From contig NC_081413.1 in NCBI RefSeq assembly GCF_030272615.1, positions 446,876,538 to 446,940,537 of the forward strand: a DNA stretch of 64,000 bases. Direction: 5' to 3'. The notes beneath the pieces were generated by a model. It did not search any database. It had not been told where the DNA came from and worked only from the letters and a program-made list of their open reading frames with translations. This stretch comes from Cryptomeria japonica (Eukaryota > Streptophyta > Pinopsida > Cupressales > Cupressaceae). This document shows positions 23,520 to 34,353 of the stretch, piece after piece. The position numbers were made by a program, and so were the translations under genes. Every line of letters begins with the position of its first letter. Position 1 is the stretch's first letter.

Positions 23520-24759
23520 TAGAAGACTACATCTTTTGGCCTCGAAGACTAACTTTTAAAAAAAAAATCAAATTTAATTTTTTTGGATTTTTGTCCATAT
23601 AGTTACTACGAAATATCGTATGAGTTTTCCCACAGTCCCGAAGGACAAACTACAAGTATCATATGGTCTCGTACGAATTCTCGTACGACTCAGTGAGAAT
23701 TGTTGTATGATATTCTATATTTTTGTTTAAAAGAAGACTATATTCTTCAGGTTATTTATTGGATTTTGATCATACTAACACTAACCCTGGCTTGTTGTCT
23801 ATTTGTCTCAGGAATTTACACAACCTAATCAGTTTTTGCAGGATGCTTGTCGAAGAATATGCTTATCAAACAAAGACAATATGACTACTAATTTTTTTTG
23901 TCTTTGTAGGTTGCCTAAGGAGATTCAAGTAAACATCATGTATTCTTTTAATTCATTTTTAGGCACCTAAATTGCTATCTGGTTAATGAACAAATATGTC
24001 TTTTGTGTTTTAAGAAAATTCTGAGAGGTAGAAGAGTATGCTCTTGCCTGCACAGACAATCAAAAATTCAAACCCTTGAGGCTTTTTCTAAGTTTGAGAT
24101 TTGTGTACCTTTAGCAAGCCTATCATAGTGGGAAAACGTAATCACCCTGTGAGAACAACCCAAGTGAGTATAGCCAAACCTGGGCATTCTAACTCGCTAT
24201 AATAAATAGGCCTCTAGTTGATTAAAGTTTCAGAGGATGAGATTATTTGAGTTTTCTCTTTGAGATATCTCATATCGAGCATTTTGTAGGGCCTCACAGT
24301 CTCAATCACGTTTACATGACTACAACTCGTTTCAGTACCTTGTTGGGCTATAGGCCTCAATCATGCTTGCATGACTTCAAGGGGTAATTTCCAACATAAT
24401 TCTTAACTAAGAACTATAAGATAGAGGCTACCCAATTAGCCTTCAAAAGCAAGGATAATCTTTGTGCAAGAGAGATAGTAACTCTCCCAAGATACTTGCC
24501 ATTTCGTGCCCTCATTAGCATTTGGAGTCGAACAATATGGCATTGAGAATCCATTGCATGAGACTTAGCGGCCATATTCTAATTAGCTATTGGGTGTGTA
24601 CCTGAGTCTGCAAGAAAAGTTTTTCTTCTCTCACCAATTTCCATAGGGTTAGCATGCTATGATTGAAGTCATTATACATATTGCGTGTTTACTATGTTTT
24701 CATCCCTGAAACTGAAATTGGAATACCAAAACTGGAGAAAATAATAAACAACTCAGTGG

Positions 24760-24962
24760 TCAAAACTTTGTTCGTATAAAAAACTAGTCTACCTTAGTCA
24801 TCAAAACTATGTCCGTATCAAAAAATAGTCTACCTTAGTCATCAAAACTCTATCCATATCAAAAATTAGTCTACCTTAGTCATCAAAACTCTGTCTGTGT
24901 CACAACTAGTCTACAGAAGCTATCAAAAACTCAGTCCATCTCAAAACTGGTCATCGTCGATC
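24760..24962 (+). repeat. 41-bp tandem repeat, about five units
   Basis: Units start TCAAAAC at 24760, 24801, 24842, 24883 and 24923, each running through ...CTAGTCTACCTTAGTCA with increasing decay in the last two. Confidence 0.8.
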
Positions 24963-25064
24963 ATTGAAAACTCTGTCTATTAGAATCTCATCTCTGTCTA
25001 GTAAATTATCGTATGAGTCTTCTAAGATATCATCTTACTGCCTATAGTTTTCATACGAGGTTTG

Positions 25065-25220
25065 TAGATAACGTCTTACATAGGATAGACCATTCTTGAA
25101 ACCAGACTGAGCCTTAGTCACTTCTCTCAAATCAAACTAGGTAACTTAGATCACATCTTCCATAGGATAGATCTTTCCTGAAACCAGACTAAATCTTAAT
25201 TTCTTCTCTCAATCAATACG
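25065..25220 (+). repeat. 82-bp imperfect duplication
   Basis: CATAGGATAGA...CTTGAAACCAGACT...TTCTCTC occurs from 25079 and again from 25161. Confidence 0.65.
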
Positions 25221-25441
25221 TTAAATGAACAACTAGCTCCAAATTTGATCTTGACTTCTGCATCACAAACAACTCTAGGTTAGATTAGTCAATAAAAATG
25301 CCTACTCAAACCATAAGTTCTCATAAGAAAGACAACAGAGTCAAAGGACCATCCTTTTCATATTAGGATAATCCATTATACGTAGAGGACCTTGTCACTA
25401 ATAAACCTTCATCATCAAATATACTAGTTTTTTATCAACCC

Positions 25442-26098
25442 TTGTCTCCCACCATATCTGGAACAAAGAAAGAAAGACGAGCTGCTAAACATGATGCTTA
25501 TGAAGATCTCAGTATCCATGCTACTAATAGTGATTCCTCATCAGGTGAATCTGAAGCCTCTGAACCTGCCCAAACTGATATTCATAAATGTAAAAAAGAT
25601 AAAGATTTCCAAAAAATGATGAAGGTTATTATGGCTAGAGAAAAAAAAGACTATTTTCTAGAGCTAGCAAAGAAAGACACTAAACTTCCTATTGGTTATA
25701 ACATTGAGGCCCTCATCACTAAAGAGGAAGAGACACCCTTAGCAATGGTAAACAAACAATTACAAGCATTACGGACTAAGATCACAAAACTGAAAAGCAA
25801 GGATAAATCATCAAAACAATATTCTCTAGACACGGGCCCATTTCCATTTGATAAAATCCTTTACATGCCTCCATTTCCTTCATGAGTGGAGATTCCAAAA
25901 TTTGACAAATATGATGGCAACTCAGATCCTCAAGACCATGTTAGAGAATTTTGTGCTTTATGTATGGAGTTTGTGCATGAACAAACATATCTCATGCACC
26001 TTTTTCCAAGAAGTTTAGTAGGTAAAGCTATGGAATGGTTCTCAAGCCTACCTATGGGGATCAAAGAACCTCTAAAGGTTTGGTACTATTACCAATGA
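25442..26098 (+). pseudogene. gag: Element B gag, truncated
   Basis: One frame, broken by a TGA at 25883-25885, gives about 215 residues. Residues 1-145 are charged and low in hydrophobics (SDSSSGESEASEPAQTD, then KKDKDFQKMMKVIMAREKKD). After the TGA, VEIPKFDKYDGNSDPQDHVREF and GKAMEWFSSLPMGIK are the start of the Ty3 Retrotrans_gag capsid domain, in Tat style. The capsid domain then breaks off at EPLK; the next recognisable text (26104) already belongs to the protease end. So the rest of capsid, the zinc knuckle and most of the protease have been lost, presumably by internal deletion near 26080. Confidence 0.8.
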
Positions 26099-27060
26099 GG
26101 GTAGGACCTATAGAAAGATATGTTATTTTTTAGGTGCTTGATCTCCCTCATTCATACAACATCTTAGTGGGCAGGCCATGGATTCATGAAATGAAGGCAG
26201 TTCCATCTACAAATTATTAGTGCTTGAAATTTCCTTATAACGGAGTTGAAGTCAATATTATTGTTGATACAAACTCCCCCTATAATGCATTAACAAAGAG
26301 TGTTGATACCTTTGTGCCTCATAATAGAGAAGCCTTTATAGCTCAAAGTTCAGAAACCTTGATGAAGGACTTAGAAAAGAAATAAAAAATTACAAACACT
26401 GGCATGGATGGATATAAGATAGAACCAGTACTTTCACTAATCTCTCTCCCTCCATCACCAATATAGCTAGGAAAACCATCAAAGGTTATGAAGCCATAGA
26501 CTTCAACTCCAAATGTCATCTATGATGGTCTCTTTGTACAATCCTTTACTTCCCTTGCAGATGAAATTGAAGAGGACGTTGTTCTCAAATGGTTGTTCAA
26601 AGAAGATAGTGAAAACAAAGAAGTACGACATTGTGAGATTTCCTTGACACAATATGGTTCAGGATATAAAATGATTTATGCATGGGATATTTAGGTACTG
26701 GTCCTTTGGGCAAACATCAAGAAGGTATTGTTGAACCTATTCAACTACAAACTATCTACAAATGATAAAGCTGGAATGGGATACAATCCAAGAAAGTCAT
26801 TAGACCAGAAACATACTTCCCATCATTAGTCTAAGTGGAGGAAAAAGATACTTCCTTCAACATCACAGGAAGTAAACACTCAACAAACTCAAGAAGAGTA
26901 TGAAAAAGAACAAGAAGAACTAGCAATCAAGAGAGAGGAAATAATTGGTACTCAAGTTTCGATGGTATTAGTTACAACACTACAAGGAGTAGAAGTCCCT
27001 AAGGATATGAGAGAAGAGGTAGAAAGAATTAGAGAATTGTTTGCACCACTAAAAAATTCC
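26099..27060 (+). pseudogene. pol: Element B protease remnant and G-patch-like segment
   Basis: Frame 1 at 26104-26270 reads YNILVGRPWIHEMKAVPS followed by LKFPYNGVEV, the C-terminal part of a Tat-type aspartic protease; the DTGA/DSGA catalytic part is missing. At 26682 another frame gives MGYLGTGPLGKHQEGIVEP, and shortly after KAGMGYNP, which resemble the Gly-rich G-patch found between protease and reverse transcriptase in Tat/Ogre polyproteins (nucleic-acid binding in other proteins). An acidic Glu/Gln-rich stretch (QEEYEKEQEELAIKREE) follows. Several frameshifts separate these pieces. Confidence 0.65.
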
Positions 27061-28540
27061 AGTCACATACACTGGTAGACAACAAGTAGATGATTCAAAA
27101 ACTAACTCGAACGACTATGAATGGGGTCCAGATCATCTCTCAGATACATCTATTACAGAAACTGCAGAAGAGTCCAGTGATATCACATATGACACACAAG
27201 AGATGCTATACTTAAAGCTACAAAAGGAGATAGAAGAAATCAGACTACAAAGACAAGAAGACTAAGCACAAAAGTTGAAAGAAGGAAGAACACAAGAAAA
27301 TTCTTCACCTACTATATCTCCCTCTAATAGGACAAAACAAATTAGGTATGGAACTACACAAGAAGAATTGGAAGCTATAGAAGAAGAACCAATCATTAGT
27401 CTAGAGGAAGCTAAATGGAGTAAACAACAAAGATTCATATAGCCATCAAGGTTATGTCAATAGGTAAGTTAGATACAAGTGATAAATGAACTAAATCATG
27501 CAAGAACTTGCAGCATCAAAGATGTAGGTATTAACACTATACATACTTTTACTCAATCGCATGAAGAAGAGTCACAAACTTCATCCTATGACTCTGATGA
27601 CTCTGACAACAACTCTATTTATGACAATACCTATTCAACATCAAACTCTAACTCCTCCATCATGAATCGCGGGAATCTATCTACTGATCCTATTGTTATC
27701 GAACCATGATATGTAGTCTAGTTTGTGGTAGAAAATGGTGCTACGAGTAGGTCTATTGAATTTGGTCAACTAAATATTAACATGCACTTCAATGATCATG
27801 TTGTAAATCTTCTTGGTCTTGAGACATTTACTCAAGGTAGTCTTCTAGAACTCGACTTGTTGGTCCCAAGTTATGATGATAATACTATGAACTCCCTCGA
27901 ACCTATTCAAACTTTATCCTTGGTACATCTTGAACTAATTGACTGTAGTCTCCCAAATCAACCTATGAATGTACCTATCTTTGTCAATGACTACACGTTA
28001 GCCTACTACCTTAATGTAGTTGAACTAATGGACTCTTCCTCTAGTGAACAAAGTGATAACATGACTGAAATAGATATCAAGTATCTTAGTCACAAAAATA
28101 AAAAGAAAAAGAAAAATAAAAGATTTGATGGCGAAAACCACATTGTGGTAGTGTCAAAATAAAAAATAGAGAAAATAAAGGACGTACCTAATGGTGAAAA
28201 CCTCTCCGAGGAACCTGAAGGTGAGATACTTGATATACTTCCAAGTCACTTCTAGGAAAGGTCTTTTATATTGATTGAAGAAACTCAGCTAGTAAAAATT
28301 AGGAGTCAAGAGACACCACGTATCATCCACTTAGCTCAATCATTATCAGCAGAAGAGTTAAAATATTTCAGCAATCTCTTTTTAGAAAAGAAGATCAACT
28401 TTGCATGGACATACTCTGATATGCTAGGCCTAGATCCTGATCTTATCATGCACCATCTTTCTATTACATGAGGAGTTAAACCAGTCAAGCAAAAACTCCA
28501 TAAGATGCACCCTCATGTGGCACTGCTAGTCAAGGATGAG
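27061..28540 (+). pseudogene. pol: Element B linker between protease and reverse transcriptase
   Basis: Open stretches at 27479-28162 and 28271-28470 share one frame with gag. They include a Ser/Asp/Asn-rich segment (SSYDSDDSDNNSIYDN), a globular piece near 27770 (NMHFNDHVVNLLGLE) and a Lys-rich run near 28090. The segment ending 28470 reads SQETPRIIHLAQSLSAEE then FAWTYSDMLGLDPDLIMHHL, the conserved lead-in to Ty3 reverse transcriptase. A frameshift in an A-rich run near 28545 separates it from the reverse transcriptase. Confidence 0.7.
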
Positions 28541-29180
28541 CTAAAAAAATAATAAAAGATGGATTTATCAAAGCTATAGACTATGGAAAATGGATTTCAA
28601 ACATAGTACGTGTATCAAAGGCAGACAAATCTATTAGAGCTTGCACAGACTTCAAAGATCTCAACAAAGCTTATCTGAAGGATGATTTTCCATTGCCTAA
28701 CATTGATATGATAGTGGATATGACTACTGGGTATGAGATGTACTTTTTAATGGATGGATTCTTCAGTTATAATCATATCAAAATAGCTAATGGGGATCAA
28801 GAAAAGACAACTTTCATGTGTGCATGGGGAACCTTTTGCTAGAATGTCATGCCATTTGGGCTAAAGAATGTAGGAGCAACTTACCAAAGAGCAGTAACAA
28901 CTATCTTTCATGATATGATACATAAAAACATGGAAGATTATGTTGATGAAACCATAGTAAAGACCATGAAGAGATCCACACATATTCAAGAGCTATGCCT
29001 CATACTAGATAGAATGGAAAAATTCAAGCTCTGGCTAAATCCTAAAAAGTGTGCATTCAGAGTGACATTAGGGAAATTACTTGGATACATTATTTCAAAG
29101 AAAGGAATTGAGGTTGATCCTGAGAAGGTCTAAGCTATAATGTAAATACCACCTCCAAACAATATTAGTCAAATGAGAAG
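28541..29180 (+). pseudogene. pol: Element B reverse transcriptase, inactive
   Basis: One frame from about 28541 carries the Ty3 reverse transcriptase blocks in order: GFIKAIDYGKWISN, RACTDFKDLNKAYLKDDFPL, EMYFLMDGFFSYNHI (first catalytic Asp region), TTFMCAWGTF, VMPFGLKNVGATYQRA, DYVDETIVKT and NPKKCAFRVTLGKLLGYIIS. The active site YVDD has become YVDE, removing one metal-binding Asp. There are in-frame stops after GTFC and at PEKV-stop. The same frame continues through RNase H and integrase to 31557, so decay here is by substitution, not frameshift. Confidence 0.9.
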
Positions 29181-29750
29181 TTTACAAGGACATCTCTAGT
29201 CAATAAGACACTTTATTTCTCAGCTAGCAGATAAAGCTCAACCCTTCACAAAAGTATTAAGGAAAGGAGTAACATACAAATGTGATCAAGAATGTGAATA
29301 ACACCTTCAACAAATCAAAGAATACCTATCTAATCCACCAATATTGAGGCTACCGATTCAAGGTAAACCATTACTTCTATACATATCAGCTACTGATTCA
29401 TCACTGGGGGAACTTCTAGCACAACAGGATGAAAATAAAAAGGAAAGAGATATATATTATATAAGTAGAACTTTGGTGTCCTGTGAAATGAACTAAACTA
29501 TAATAGAAAAATCATGTTTGGGATTTGTCTTTGCATCACAAAAATTGAGACACTACATGTTAGCACATTCAATCAAGCTGGTGGCTAAGATTGATCCGCT
29601 TAAATATCTTCTTAGCAAGGCAACCCTTATAGGAATATTGGCTAAATGGGTCATGGTTCTTACATAATTTGATATTGAATATGTAGAACACAAAGCCATC
29701 AAAGGACATTTCATTGTAGATCAACTTGCTAATGCTCCACTTTAAGATAA
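29181..29750 (+). pseudogene. pol: Element B first RNase H domain, decayed
   Basis: It follows the reverse transcriptase directly. Readable pieces: KPLLLYISATDSSLGELLAQ (the Ty3 RNase H start), ERDIYYISRTLVSCEMN, EKSCLGFVFASQKLRHYM with the conserved Glu replaced by Lys or Ser around it, and IDPLKYLLSKATLIGILAKW. DIEYVEHKAIKGHFIVDQLA is the usual end (V-x-x-x-A-I-K-G-x-x-x-A-D-x-L-A). Stops occur at 29285 and 29494. Several catalytic positions are altered, as expected for the gypsy RNase H of Tat elements. Confidence 0.75.
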
Positions 29751-30250
29751 TCAACCTTTACATATAGAATTTCTGGATGAATCCATCATGCACCTTATTC
29801 AACAGTCATGGAAGATGTTCTTTGATGGGTCTTTCACTTAACATGGTTCCAATTCTAGAATACTTTTTATTACTCAAAAATATTCAATCCCGAAGGCTTA
29901 CAAGATTCTCTTCCCTTGCACAAACAACATTGCAGAGTATGAAGCTTTGGTAAATGGGATCAAGTTGGCTATTGAATGGAAGGTTCTAGAATTACACATC
30001 TATGGAGATTTTTAGCTAATCATCAATCAAATCAATGATACATATCTGACTCAAGATGAGAAACTGATGCTTTATAAGAAAATTATTGATGATCTCAAGA
30101 AATATTTTACTTTTGTATCATTCCAGCAGATTCTCAGATTAGCAAAAAGAGTAGCAGATTCTATGACCACCTTGGCATCTATACCAGAGTTACAAGAATC
30201 TAATTTTTTCTTTGAATTCCTGGTGGAAGAGTTATATTACCCTTCCTATG
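29751..30250 (+). pseudogene. pol: Element B second (archaeal-type) RNase H domain
   Basis: After a linker (QPLHIEFLDESIM), the frame reads WKMFFDGSFT, then NNIAEYEALVNGIKLAIEW, LHIYGDF-stop-LIINQI and KRVADSMTTLAS. These supply the four acidic positions (Asp in FFDGS, Glu in AEYEAL, Asp in YGD, Asp in VAD) of the archaeal-like RNase H that Tat-lineage elements acquired in addition to their own. Its role would be removal of genomic RNA after minus-strand synthesis. Two in-frame stops interrupt it. Confidence 0.8.
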
Positions 30251-31557
30251 ATTCTTCTAAGTCCCAGATGGTCTATTTTATTATTGGAGATGACTCATCT
30301 CACTACAACCATATTTACTCTTACCTGCGTGACCAAATTATCCCTGCTAATCTTACCCATAATGAGAAAAGGAACCTAATCCAAAATGCTTCATGGTATG
30401 TCATCATCGCTAATGATCTATTTAGGCGAGGTTTGGATAGTACTTTTCTTAGGTGTCTAGAAACTAAAGAGTCCCAATGCGCATTATCTGAAGTCCATGA
30501 AGGTATTTGTGGATCTAATTTAAATGGTCTAACTTTAGCTTGGAAACTACTAAGGGTTGGCTACTACTGGCTAGATATGGAGAAAGATGCTATAAAGTTT
30601 GCTAAAACTTGTGAGAATCGTCAACTACATGGGAATCTCATACATGCTCCAACAAGGGATCTCATACCATTCATTAGACATTAGCCTTTTCAACAATGGG
30701 CATTTGATCTCATTGGCTAAATATATCCTACATCATCTAACTGAAACAAGTTTATTATAACTATCATTGAGTACTTCACTAAGTCGGTAGAAGTAGTTCC
30801 GCTCATCAAAGCAACTGGTAAACAAGTAGCTATGTTCATCCTTAACTATATCATCTACAGGTATGGGATACCTTCTTTAATTGTGACTAACAATGGAGGA
30901 CAAATCAAGAATAAAGATCTAGATGAGCTCTGTGAAAAATTAAAAATCAAACAACACTGGTCATCCATATATTACCCTCAAGGTAACGGACAAGATAAAG
31001 CATCTAAACAAAATTTGTGGACTATCTTACATAGAATAGTAAATAAATCTGGAAGGGATTGGCATCTACAACTCAATCCTGCATTATGGGCTTATAGAAC
31101 AAGTAGCGAAACACCCATTGGGGCTACACCTTTTTCTTTGGTGTATGGATCCGAAGAATTGTTACCTATTGAGGTGGAAATACCATCTGTAAGAGTTTCT
31201 TTGCAAGGTCTTGTTACTAATGAAGACTACATAATATCTAGATTGCAAGAACTCAAGTTGTTGGATGAACTTTAGTAGGTGGCATTTGATCATCTAAGAG
31301 TGTATCAAAAGAGAATGTCTAAAGGATATATCAAGAAGGTTCGACAACAAGAATTTTAGGTTGGTGATCTTGTTCTAAGCGAAAATCCTAAAAATCAACA
31401 GTTTGGAGACAACAAATAGAATTTTGAACCCAATTGGCTGGGTCCCTACATCATTACTATAGTCTTTGGCTCTAGTGCCTACCAACTCTCAACACTAGAA
31501 GGAGAACAGCTCCATGAACTGATCAACACCATCCACTTGAAACAATTCTTTACTTAG
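30251..31557 (+). pseudogene. pol: Element B integrase, inactive
   Basis: Open stretches at 30067-30684 and 30832-31275 share one frame. An HHCC-like N-terminal zinc region is degraded (EVHEGICGSNLNGLTLAWKL, then CENRQLHGNLIH). The core shows WAFDLIG (first Asp), VTNNGGQIKNKDL, where the catalytic Asp of SDNGTQF is now Asn, and SSIYYPQGNGQDKASKQNL, where the catalytic Glu is now Asp. The C-terminal region ends with WLGPYIITIVFGSSAYQL and the LNGIHLKQFF-like NTIHLKQFF. About eight stops interrupt the frame. DNA integration activity is lost. Confidence 0.85.
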
Positions 31558-33046
31558 TATTCTCTGCTCCAGCAACCTATACAGCTAAAAAAGTCCTGGA
31601 AAAAAAACATAAAATACCCTAAAAAAAAAATTAAAAAAAATAGAAAAAGAATCTTTGCCAAGCAAGGGAAAACTTGAAAAATAAGTGCCTCTTGTACTCA
31701 AGAACTCCATCTATCAATGAAATGTTGGCATTTCCTGCTTTCTTGCATGTTTGGTTTTTCTTGTACATATCTTTTAGTCGCTTTTTGTGACATCTTGGTT
31801 CTTTTAGAACCCTCATGGTTTGAAACTGATCAATGTCCTAGTCTTAGGGTAATCGATTGAGCATTTTAGGTGTCCTAAGAAGTTTCAACCAATTCATCTT
31901 TCTATCAATGATATCTAGTAATCCAATCTAAGTCAGTCACCTGTCTCCTAACTACTGAAGAGTTTTATCACTGAATAAACAAGCAAAACAACATTACTAC
32001 AAACAATCACTAAATAGTTTGAGATATGCATGAAATTTTCTTTGTGTGCTATCTTTTATATTGGTTTTCGATTATTATTCCCTCTGAGTAACTCGAGGAA
32101 GTCTATCTTGACTAAGAGGAACAAGGATTGGGGGCATAATATTTTTTTGTTTTCTACTTGTAGGAATGATTTGGATGATCTGGAAACATCTAATCAAATG
32201 GGTGTCTGTGATAAGTGCCTTCCCATTAAGGTGAAATCATCACACATACCTTGACTCCACTTATTTGTATGGTACAAGGAGGTTGGCATCATTTCTTTTT
32301 CTATTTTGAGGGAATTTCTTTAAATGTGCAATCCGGATGCATGCATACTCTGTCCAAGGATATGAACAAAAAAGGGTCATTGTGGACAAGATAATTAATA
32401 TTGCACATGAAAAGAAAGGAACTCTATTCTGCCTGCTATGTTTGTAAAAGCTCAGTGATGGAAATTAAGCATTCAAAATATAGTGATTAGGTTTTAGGTT
32501 GCATTCATTCTACATTTTATGCAATTCGAGTGATTTCGGTATGATAACAATGATCTCTTTATCTTCCGAATGAGAGTTTGGAGTATCATCATTTCTCAAC
32601 TAAGTGGTCTCTTTTTAATCATTTCTCCAATCGAGTGCTTGTGTATTGAGATGTTAGCTACATAAATAAGAACCTTATATAGATCCATACATTTCATTGT
32701 ACACATTCATTTGCATTCATATTATCGCATAGAAAAATTAAATTTTGCATTACTAGTTACTCTTTTTCATCATTTATTTGCATATGAAAAGAAACAAAAA
32801 AAAAAACATCCATATGCATTTGCATTACATGCATCTATACTGAACAAATATGCATACATATAGAATAAAGCATATAGAAAAACATCTCATAACCAATCAA
32901 CACAAGTACGATAAAATTAAATCAAGATGTCGTATATATCACAAATATCTCAGAGTACAAATGATATCAACTGTCATATACAATCTCTAATTGGAACAAG
33001 AATCGTATAGGCTACAAAAAATGGAGTATATAACAAAATCTAGGAG
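31558..33046 (+). other. Element B spacer between integrase and antisense ORF
   Basis: No coding domain seen. It contains A-rich runs at 31620-31650 and a purine/G tract ATTGGGGGCATAATA at about 32127-32141 that resembles a polypurine tract but is far from the LTR. Confidence 0.5.
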
Positions 33047-34348
33047 CTATAAAAAAATATAGCTCTCTTCCTCTCCCTCATCGCAAGGTGGTGGAGGAGG
33101 TGGAGCCTATTGACTAGCATCCTACTTAGGTGCCCAAGCTCCCTCAGATCGAGCCATATACTGAGAATATGGGACAACCTACTGCGCTACAGGAACTGCT
33201 TACACTATAAGCTACAACATAATATGTTGCCAGACTTGTCTAGTGTAGAATCTCTTACTAGAGAGTATCTCGCTCTGCCCTGACCTCCACCAGCTATCGG
33301 TCTTGCTCCATAAGCAGTATCTGAGCCACTATCAACTGTGGCTGCAAACCTGCTAATCTGGCTCTCATCAACCATAGTGGGTCCGCTGCCCCCTACTCTC
33401 TCATAGTCTATCCACCTCCATCTCTACCCTGCTCATCCCTCTATTGTTTCACCTATCTAGGAGTTACTCACTCCTCCTCTCCTCCACCCTCCACAGCCTT
33501 GGCACCACTAGCCCCCACACCAATAGCTCCAAGGGATCCACCCTCCCCTCTTTGCTATTGTCTCCCCTAGCTGGTACTCTACTACTACTAGCACCATGAT
33601 CACCACCTGCCCACCTAGGACCCACCACACTCCATCCTTGTGCTCGTCCCTATACCTATGCCTATGCAGAGGCCTCATCCTCAACCTCCTCTATGAGAGG
33701 CACATGCTCTGCTGAATCTGTAAATCCATGGAAGGGATGTCTCTCAAACCAATCCCTGTATTGGGGAAATACCCATGCATCTACAATATCCTCTAGATAT
33801 TCCCATCATTGTCACTGCAATCTGACTAGCTCCTGCATGCTTAATGTGTAGGACAACATAGGGGCACATCCTCATCTCTTTTCGTCAACATATCAGGCGT
33901 AGGTAATGAACTCCTGTGATATCCCCTAAGGCCTGCCATACTGCCTCATAACTCTCGAAACCACGAATTTCTCAATGATGGACACTGATCTCCCAATAAT
34001 AGGATGAGTCATGAATATATCTCTCTACTGAGCTCTCTAGTCATCCCACATCTCTAGACCCCTATACATTCTCCATACTACAACAATTAGATCATTAAGC
34101 CATTATCTCTAATACTCTATCTTTTCCAAATGGGGATGAGTAACATATCCAGAATATCTATAAACAATCGGCTGGTGTGGATCTTTGGCATCATCCATAA
34201 TTGGTCTACAAACTGGGATATGCTCCCAAGCCCATATCTAAAGAACCAACACTCCTTCTCCCATGCTCTTCTCATCCTTGTATGCAATCTCATGCATCTC
34301 ATGATACATGTGGGCTAATAGGAAAGATCCCCACCCTAATCTCTCAGG
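33047..34348 (-). pseudogene. Antisense plant mobile domain ORF of element B, 3' part
   Basis: Minus strand, continuing from 47918-48355 across element D. The first codons are PERLGWGSFLLAHMYHEMHE, then IWAWEHIPVCRPI and VYRYSGYVTHPHLEKIEY. These match the core of the plant mobile domain (PF10536): W-G-S-x-L-L-A-x-x-Y followed by L-x-x-W-A-W-E-x-x-P-x-x-R-P. A linker ending in charged and Gly/Ser-rich sequence follows. Near 33290-33400 a frame reads LAGLQPQLIVAQILLMEQD, probably coiled coil, and the end is Pro-rich. Stop is TAG at 33047-33049. Several stops and compensating frameshifts interrupt it. Plant mobile domains are known as host MAIN/MAIL1 proteins in silencing and as extra antisense ORFs of Tat elements. 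Confidence 0.8.
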
Positions 34349-34353
34349 CTCAA
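34349..34353. repeat. Target-site duplication of D, left copy (CTCAA)
   Basis: It is identical to 47918-47922. It lies inside the antisense mobile-domain ORF, and using one copy keeps that frame open across the junction. Confidence 0.92.

Larger units (their letters stand above)
23520..25441 (+). other. Element B leader with tandem and palindromic repeats
   Basis: This 1.9 kb non-coding leader contains two TCGTACGA palindromes (23669-23676, 23681-23688), several TCGTATGA variants, a five-unit 41-bp tandem array and an 82-bp duplication. No intact gene is seen. Long leaders are normal in Tat/Ogre elements. Confidence 0.6.

Noticed and set aside
24760-24962. CRISPR-like array
   Set aside because: The 41-bp units are contiguous with no unique spacers, and the sequence is plant retrotransposon leader.
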